Source: Rhizobacter sp. (GTDB lineage Bacteria > Pseudomonadota > Gammaproteobacteria > Burkholderiales > Burkholderiaceae_C). Taken from it: a DNA stretch of 17,650 bases. Position numbers and translations under genes: made by a program. Below, piece after piece: positions 13,983 to 17,650 of this stretch (positions are counted from its first letter, which is position 1; every line of letters starts with the position of its first letter). The stretch lies in the NCBI GenBank assembly GCA_025360945.1, contig JANYBE010000052.1, forward strand, positions 1 to 17,650, read 5' to 3'. The notes under the pieces are model-generated. The model saw only the letters and a program-made list of their open reading frames with translations, searched no databases and was not told where the DNA came from.

Positions 13983-14306
13983 ATGAAACACCTGATGACC
14001 GTTCTGGCCTTGTCCGTGGCCTGCCTCTCGACCTCGGCTTTCGCCGCCGACGCAGCCAGCGCGCCTATGGGCGCGCAGCAATCGAAGATGAAGAGCTGCA
14101 ATGCCGATCCGAAGGCCAAGACCCTGAAGGGCGACGAGCGCAAGGCGTTCATGAAGAGCTGCCTGTCGGCCGACGGTGCGCCGGCCGCCGCTGCCGCCCC
14201 GATGACGCAGCAGGAAAAGATGAAGGCCTGCAACGCCGACCCGAAGGCCAAGGCCTCCAAGGGTGACGAGCGCAAGGCGTTCATGAAGGAATGCCTGAGC
14301 AAATAG
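13983..14306 (+). CDS. Small secreted PsiF-repeat protein
   Basis: A 107-residue protein with a classic signal peptide (1-21, LMTVLALSVACLSTSAFAA) and two near-identical 30-residue repeats. Repeat 1 spans 32-61 and repeat 2 spans 76-105; both carry CNADPKAK and KGDERKAFMK, and each ends with a second cysteine (CL). The two cysteines per repeat could form a disulfide in the periplasm. The pattern matches the PsiF repeat named from the phosphate-starvation-inducible PsiF of E. coli, whose biochemical role is unknown. Its ribosome binding site AAGGAGAT is the best in the window, suggesting high expression. The ATG at 13983 is preferred over an in-frame one at 13965. It is followed by a terminator at 14328-14345. 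Confidence 0.85.
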   Translation: MKHLMTVLALSVACLSTSAFAADAASAPMGAQQSKMKSCNADPKAKTLKGDERKAFMKSCLSADGAPAAAAAPMTQQEKMKACNADPKAKASKGDERKAFMKECLSK

Positions 14307-14327
14307 GCCGCTTCGGCTGCAGCGAGG

Positions 14328-14345
14328 GGCCCGCCTCGGCGGGCC
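14328..14345 (+). terminator. Intrinsic-type terminator between convergent psiF-like and LysR genes
   Basis: GGCCCGC and GCGGGCC pair around CTCG (an eighth G-C-type pairing is possible at the loop), followed on the plus strand by TGTCTACTT. It lies 21 bp after the PsiF-repeat gene and just past the LysR stop on the other strand, so it may serve both transcripts. The T content is modest. Confidence 0.65.
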
Positions 14346-14348
14346 TGT

Positions 14349-15263
14349 CTACTTGGGCGAGCGCTTCCAGTAAGAGGCGTCGCCGTAGCTGTGCTTCAAG
14401 AAGTCGATCCAAAGCCGCACCCGCAGCGCCAGGTGGCGTGCATGTGGAAACACCGCGTAGATGCCGTTCGGCGGCGCGGCAAAGTCATCCAGTACGCTGA
14501 CGAGATCGCCCGCGGCGATCTCCTGCTCGACCTCCCAGGCCGAGCGCCATGCCAGCCCCAGCCCGGCCGAGCACCACGCGTGCAGCACCTGGCCGTCGGA
14601 GCAGTCGAGCCGGCCGCTTGGGCGCAGGTAGTTCACCTCGCCGTCGATAGAGAAGCCCCAGCCGCGCGTCTGGCTCGCATCGCTGCTGAGCGTCAGGCAT
14701 TCGTGACGCGTGAGCTCGCTCGGGTGGCGCGGTGTGCCGGCGCGTTTCAGGTACGCGGGCGTGGCCACGCACAGGCGACGGTTGTCAGCCAGCCGCACGC
14801 TAATCAGGCTGCTGTCAGGCAAGTCGCCGACGCGCACCGCGCAGTCGAAGCCTTCGTTGACGATGTCGACGATACGGTCACTCAGGTTCAGCGAGATGTT
14901 GACCTCGGGGTGCAGTGCCAAGAAGCGCGGCACCAGCGGCGCCACGTGCCGGCGCCCGAAGCCGGCTGGGGAGGTTACGCGCAGGTAACCGCTCGCCTTC
15001 ACGCCGCCGGCGCTCACGCTGGCCTCGGCGTTGGCCCAGTCGGCGAGCAGGCGCTGGCTATCTTCGAGGAACGCGCTGCCCTCGTGCGTCAGGGAAATGC
15101 GTCGCGTGGTGCGTACCAGCAGCTTCACGCCCAGGCGCCGTTCGAGCGCATCGATGCGCCGCCCGATCACCGCGGGCGCGACGCCTTCGGCGCTCGCCGC
15201 AGCTGTCAGGCTGCCTCGGGTGGCGACGGCGACGAAGGTCTCCAGCTGCTTGAGCCTGTCCAT
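14349..15263 (-). CDS. LysR-family transcriptional regulator
   Basis: DNA-binding regulator of 304 residues, standard for the family. The winged helix-turn-helix is at about 3-60 (LKQLETFVAVATRGSLTAAA, ending in RTTRRISLTHEG). The effector-binding domain begins near 92 with GYLRVTSPAGFGRRHVAPLV and includes FDCAVRVGDLPDSSLISVRL, resembling the CrgA/DmlR-like group. It starts at the ATG at 15263, 78 bp from the divergent haloacid dehalogenase gene, so it is the likely regulator of dehalogenase and glcB. A TTC-N11-GAA element lies in the shared gap. The inducer is unknown; a haloacid, glycolate or glyoxylate would fit the neighbours. Confidence 0.93.
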   Translation of the reverse strand: MDRLKQLETFVAVATRGSLTAAASAEGVAPAVIGRRIDALERRLGVKLLVRTTRRISLTHEGSAFLEDSQRLLADWANAEASVSAGGVKASGYLRVTSPAGFGRRHVAPLVPRFLALHPEVNISLNLSDRIVDIVNEGFDCAVRVGDLPDSSLISVRLADNRRLCVATPAYLKRAGTPRHPSELTRHECLTLSSDASQTRGWGFSIDGEVNYLRPSGRLDCSDGQVLHAWCSAGLGLAWRSAWEVEQEIAAGDLVSVLDDFAAPPNGIYAVFPHARHLALRVRLWIDFLKHSYGDASYWKRSPK

Positions 15264-15270
15264 GATTACA

Positions 15271-15287
15271 TTCAGTTAGGTCACGAA
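15271..15287. promoter_or_regulatory. LysR-type T-N11-A box in the divergent promoter region
   Basis: TTC (15271-15273) and GAA (15285-15287) flank an 11-nt centre, matching the T-N11-A pattern with short dyad that LysR-family proteins recognise. It lies 8 bp upstream of the LysR start and 55 bp upstream of the dehalogenase start. Such boxes occur by chance, so confidence rests mainly on placement. Confidence 0.4.
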
Positions 15288-15341
15288 TCCAAGGCAATCA
15301 TCGTACTTAATGCCGGCGTGCCCATCGAATAAATTCTCGGT

Positions 15342-16034
15342 ATGGACAAGCCGGCTGTTCCCACCACCCCTCGCGCGGTGCTGTTCGACGCCTACGGCAC
15401 GTTGTTCGATGTCTACAGCGTTGCGCTGCTGGCCGAACAGCTGTTCCCCGGTTTCGGCGAGCGCCTGAGCGTGTTGTGGCGCGACAAACAGATTGACTAC
15501 ACGCGCCTCACATCGATGAGCGGCCAGTACCGGCCGTTCTGGGATCTGACGCGAGCCGGTCTGCGTTTCGCAGCGCAACGCCTCGGACTCGAGCTGAATG
15601 CGGTCGCCGAAGACCGGCTCATGAACCAGTACCGGCATCTGAGCAGCTTCCCCGAGAACCGCGAAGTGCTCGCAGAGCTGAAGGCGCGTGGCATCCCGAC
15701 CGGCATCCTGAGCAACGGCGACCCGGACATGCTCGGCGTGGCCGTCAAGAGTGCCGGCTTCTCGGGACTGCTCGCGCATGTGATCAGCGTACATGCGCTG
15801 CGCAAATTCAAGACCGACCCGGCGACGTACGCCCTTGGCACGCAGGCACTGAACTTGCCAGCCAAGGACATCTTGTTCGTGTCGAGCAACGGCTGGGACG
15901 CGATCGGCGCAACCTGGTACGGCTACACCACGCTATGGGTGAACCGCTTTGGTCTGCCGCTCGAGCAGCTCGACACCCCGCCCACGCGCACCGGCGCCAG
16001 CCTGCGCGACGTGCTCGGTTTCTTTCCCACCTAA
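15342..16034 (+). CDS. L-2-haloacid dehalogenase (HAD superfamily, type II)
   Basis: Cytosolic hydrolase of 230 residues that converts L-2-haloacids to D-2-hydroxyacids, for example chloroacetate to glycolate, through an aspartyl ester. All residues I recall as catalytic in L-DEX from Pseudomonas sp. YL appear at a constant offset of six: D16 and T20 (FDAYGTLFD), R47 (WRDKQIDYT), S124 (LSNGD), K157 and Y163 (KFKTDPATY), S181, N183 and D186 (VSSNGWDAIGA). This full set separates it from HAD phosphatases. The ATG at 15342 has no evident ribosome binding site. It is divergent from LysR and 19 bp upstream of malate synthase G, so co-transcription is likely. The natural substrate may be something other than a xenobiotic haloacid. 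Confidence 0.9.
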   Translation: MDKPAVPTTPRAVLFDAYGTLFDVYSVALLAEQLFPGFGERLSVLWRDKQIDYTRLTSMSGQYRPFWDLTRAGLRFAAQRLGLELNAVAEDRLMNQYRHLSSFPENREVLAELKARGIPTGILSNGDPDMLGVAVKSAGFSGLLAHVISVHALRKFKTDPATYALGTQALNLPAKDILFVSSNGWDAIGATWYGYTTLWVNRFGLPLEQLDTPPTRTGASLRDVLGFFPT

Positions 16035-16053
16035 ATCACACACCGTCAAGACC

Positions 16054-17650
16054 ATGACCGCACGCATGACCACACGCACGACAGTCCACGGCCTTCAAGT
16101 CGCGACCACGCTGCACCGCTTCATCGAAGACCAGGTGCTGCCCGGCACCGGCGTTCAGGCCGACACCTTCTGGCGCGGCTTCGCCGCGATTGTGAACGAC
16201 CTAGCGCCGAAGAACGCCGCGCTCCTTGCCGAGCGCGATCGCTTGCAAGCGCAGCTCGACAAGTGGCACCACGCGCACCTTGGCCCGATCAAGAAGCCGG
16301 CCAAGTACCGCCGGTTTCTCGAGGGCATCGGCTACCTCGTGCCGGTGCCCGTGGGTGTGAAGGTGTCTACGCGCAACGTCGATGCCGAACTCGCGTTGCA
16401 AGCTGGTCCGCAGCTGGTCGTGCCGATCACCAACGCGCGCTACGCACTCAACGCCGCGAATGCGCGTTGGGGCTCGCTGTACGACGCGCTGTACGGTACC
16501 GATGCGATTGCCGAGGACGGGGGCGCCGAGAAGGGCACGGGCTACAACCCGGTGCGCGGCGCCAAGGTCATCGAGTACGTGCGACACGTGCTGGATCGCA
16601 CGGCGCCGCTCAAGAAGGGTTCGCATATCGACTCGACCGGCTACCGCGTCGAAGGCGGCGCGCTCGTCGTCGCGCTGAACGACGGCACGACAACCACGCT
16701 CGCAAGGCCGGCGCAATTCGTCGGCTACCAGGGCACCGCCAGCGCACCGTTGTCGGTGCTGCTTGTGCACAACGGCCTGCACCTGGACATCCGCATGGAC
16801 CGCAGCACGGCCATCGGCGCGAGCGATGCCGCCGGCGTCAGCGATCTGGTGCTCGAATCGGCGCTCTCGACCATCCTCGATCTCGAGGATTCGGTCGCCG
16901 TCGTCGATGCGGACGATAAGGTGCAGGCCTACGGCAACTGGCTCGGCATCCTGAAGGGCACGTTGACCGAAGCAGTGAGCAAGGGCGGCAAGACCTTCAC
17001 GCGCGGCCTGAATCTGGACCGTGTCTACACCGGCGCTGCGGGCAAGCCGATCACCTTGCACGGCCGCTCGCTGCTGTTCGTGCGCAACGTCGGCCACCTG
17101 ATGACGAACCCGGCGGTGCTGTGGGGCGCGAAGGGCCACGAGATCCCAGAAGGCATCCTCGATGCCGTCGTCACGACGACGATCGCGCTGCACGACCTGC
17201 AACGCCACGGTGCGAACGGCATCACCAACTCGCGCAAGGGCTCGGTCTACATCGTCAAGCCGAAGATGCACGGGCCGGCCGAGGTCGCGTTCGCGAGCGA
17301 ATTGTTCGGCCGCGTCGAGCAACTGTTGGACCTGCCCAAGGCGACCGTGAAGCTCGGCATCATGGACGAGGAGCGACGCACCAGCGTCAACCTGAAGGCC
17401 TGCATCGCAGCGGCGGCCGACCGTGTCGCGTTCATCAATACCGGCTTCCTCGACCGCACCGGCGACGAGATGCATTCGGCGATGCAGGCTGGCCCGATGC
17501 TGCGCAAGGGCGACATGAAGTCGAGCGCCTGGATCCAGGCCTACGAACGCAACAACGTGCTCGTGGGCCTGGCTTGCGGCCTGCGAGGCAAGGCGCAGAT
17601 CGGCAAGGGCATGTGGGCGATGCCCGACCTGATGGCCGCGATGCTGCAAC
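16054..17650 (+). CDS. glcB: Malate synthase G (partial, runs off the right edge)
   Basis: Condenses glyoxylate with acetyl-CoA to give malate in the cytoplasm, the assimilation step for glycolate and glyoxylate. The 532 visible codons are open to the window end, against about 723 residues for E. coli GlcB, so roughly the last quarter is missing. Alignment from memory to GlcB is nearly gapless: FIEDQVLPGTGVQADTFWRG at the start, then GPQLVVP, NARYALNAANARWGSLYDAL, TILDLEDSVAVVDADDK, HGRSLLFVRNVGH (336-348, with the glyoxylate-binding arginine), MDEERRTS (Mg-ligand glutamate), GFLDRTGDEMH (Mg-ligand aspartate) and GKAQIGKGMWAMPDLMA. The catalytic base aspartate lies beyond the edge. Start is the ATG at 16054, with 16066 as alternative; neither has a good ribosome binding site. 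The dehalogenase upstream could supply glycolate. Confidence 0.96.
   Translation, partial: MTARMTTRTTVHGLQVATTLHRFIEDQVLPGTGVQADTFWRGFAAIVNDLAPKNAALLAERDRLQAQLDKWHHAHLGPIKKPAKYRRFLEGIGYLVPVPVGVKVSTRNVDAELALQAGPQLVVPITNARYALNAANARWGSLYDALYGTDAIAEDGGAEKGTGYNPVRGAKVIEYVRHVLDRTAPLKKGSHIDSTGYRVEGGALVVALNDGTTTTLARPAQFVGYQGTASAPLSVLLVHNGLHLDIRMDRSTAIGASDAAGVSDLVLESALSTILDLEDSVAVVDADDKVQAYGNWLGILKGTLTEAVSKGGKTFTRGLNLDRVYTGAAGKPITLHGRSLLFVRNVGHLMTNPAVLWGAKGHEIPEGILDAVVTTTIALHDLQRHGANGITNSRKGSVYIVKPKMHGPAEVAFASELFGRVEQLLDLPKATVKLGIMDEERRTSVNLKACIAAAADRVAFINTGFLDRTGDEMHSAMQAGPMLRKGDMKSSAWIQAYERNNVLVGLACGLRGKAQIGKGMWAMPDLMAAMLQ

Noticed and set aside
16201..17649. 482-codon open frame on the minus strand
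   Set aside because: It lies wholly antisense to malate synthase G, whose plus-strand translation matches GlcB throughout; the minus frame is open only because of high GC and codon bias, and its product has low-complexity, shadow-like composition.

Overview
The window is high-GC DNA with short intergenic gaps, several ATGA stop/start overlaps and mostly weak Shine-Dalgarno sites. The order argS - SPOR-domain protein - dsbA on the minus strand, and LysR / type II haloacid dehalogenase / malate synthase G nearby, suggest a chromosomal segment of a betaproteobacterium, most likely order Burkholderiales. This placement is inferred from gene content and order, not from a marker gene. I see no tRNA, rRNA, transposase, integrase or CRISPR array.

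Bases 1-9180 hold a minus-strand catabolic/uptake island. In transcription order it reads: TRAP solute receptor (9097-8069), fused TRAP DctQM permease (8007-6109), LacI-family regulator (6089-4998), D-2-hydroxyacid dehydrogenase (5001-4003), a decayed amidohydrolase fragment (4006-3792), then a sugar-type ABC importer: periplasmic receptor (3751-2612), double ATPase (2575-1055) and permease (1058-75). Near-identical palindromes built on ATCGAT (21 of 23 positions shared) lie just upstream of the two receptor genes, at 9143-9161 and 3783-3801. The simplest reading is that the embedded LacI protein controls both importers, and its own gene, through these sites. The transported substrates cannot be read from sequence; a TRAP system plus a CUT2-type ABC system, a 2-hydroxyacid dehydrogenase and a lactonase-like amidohydrolase together point to a sugar acid or related hydroxy acid and its sugar or lactone.

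The least obvious feature is the wreck of the amidohydrolase gene. Its start codon overlaps the dehydrogenase stop in the ATGA style of the operon. Its metal-binding DCHxH segment has been tandemly triplicated as three 16-bp units (3923-3970), which breaks the frame, and the rest of the gene is missing up to the operator of the ABC operon.

Bases 9245-12355 are minus-strand housekeeping genes: argS, overlapped by a FtsN-like SPOR protein, then dsbA. From 12463 the plus strand carries a serine/threonine kinase with a C-terminal cyclic-nucleotide-binding domain, and a small secreted PsiF-repeat protein with a strong ribosome binding site. A terminator hairpin separates the latter from a convergent LysR regulator (15263-14349). 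Divergent from LysR, an L-2-haloacid dehalogenase with the full catalytic residue set is followed after 19 bp by glcB (malate synthase G), which runs off the right edge. Together they could take a haloacetate through glycolate and glyoxylate to malate, though the glycolate oxidation step is not in view.
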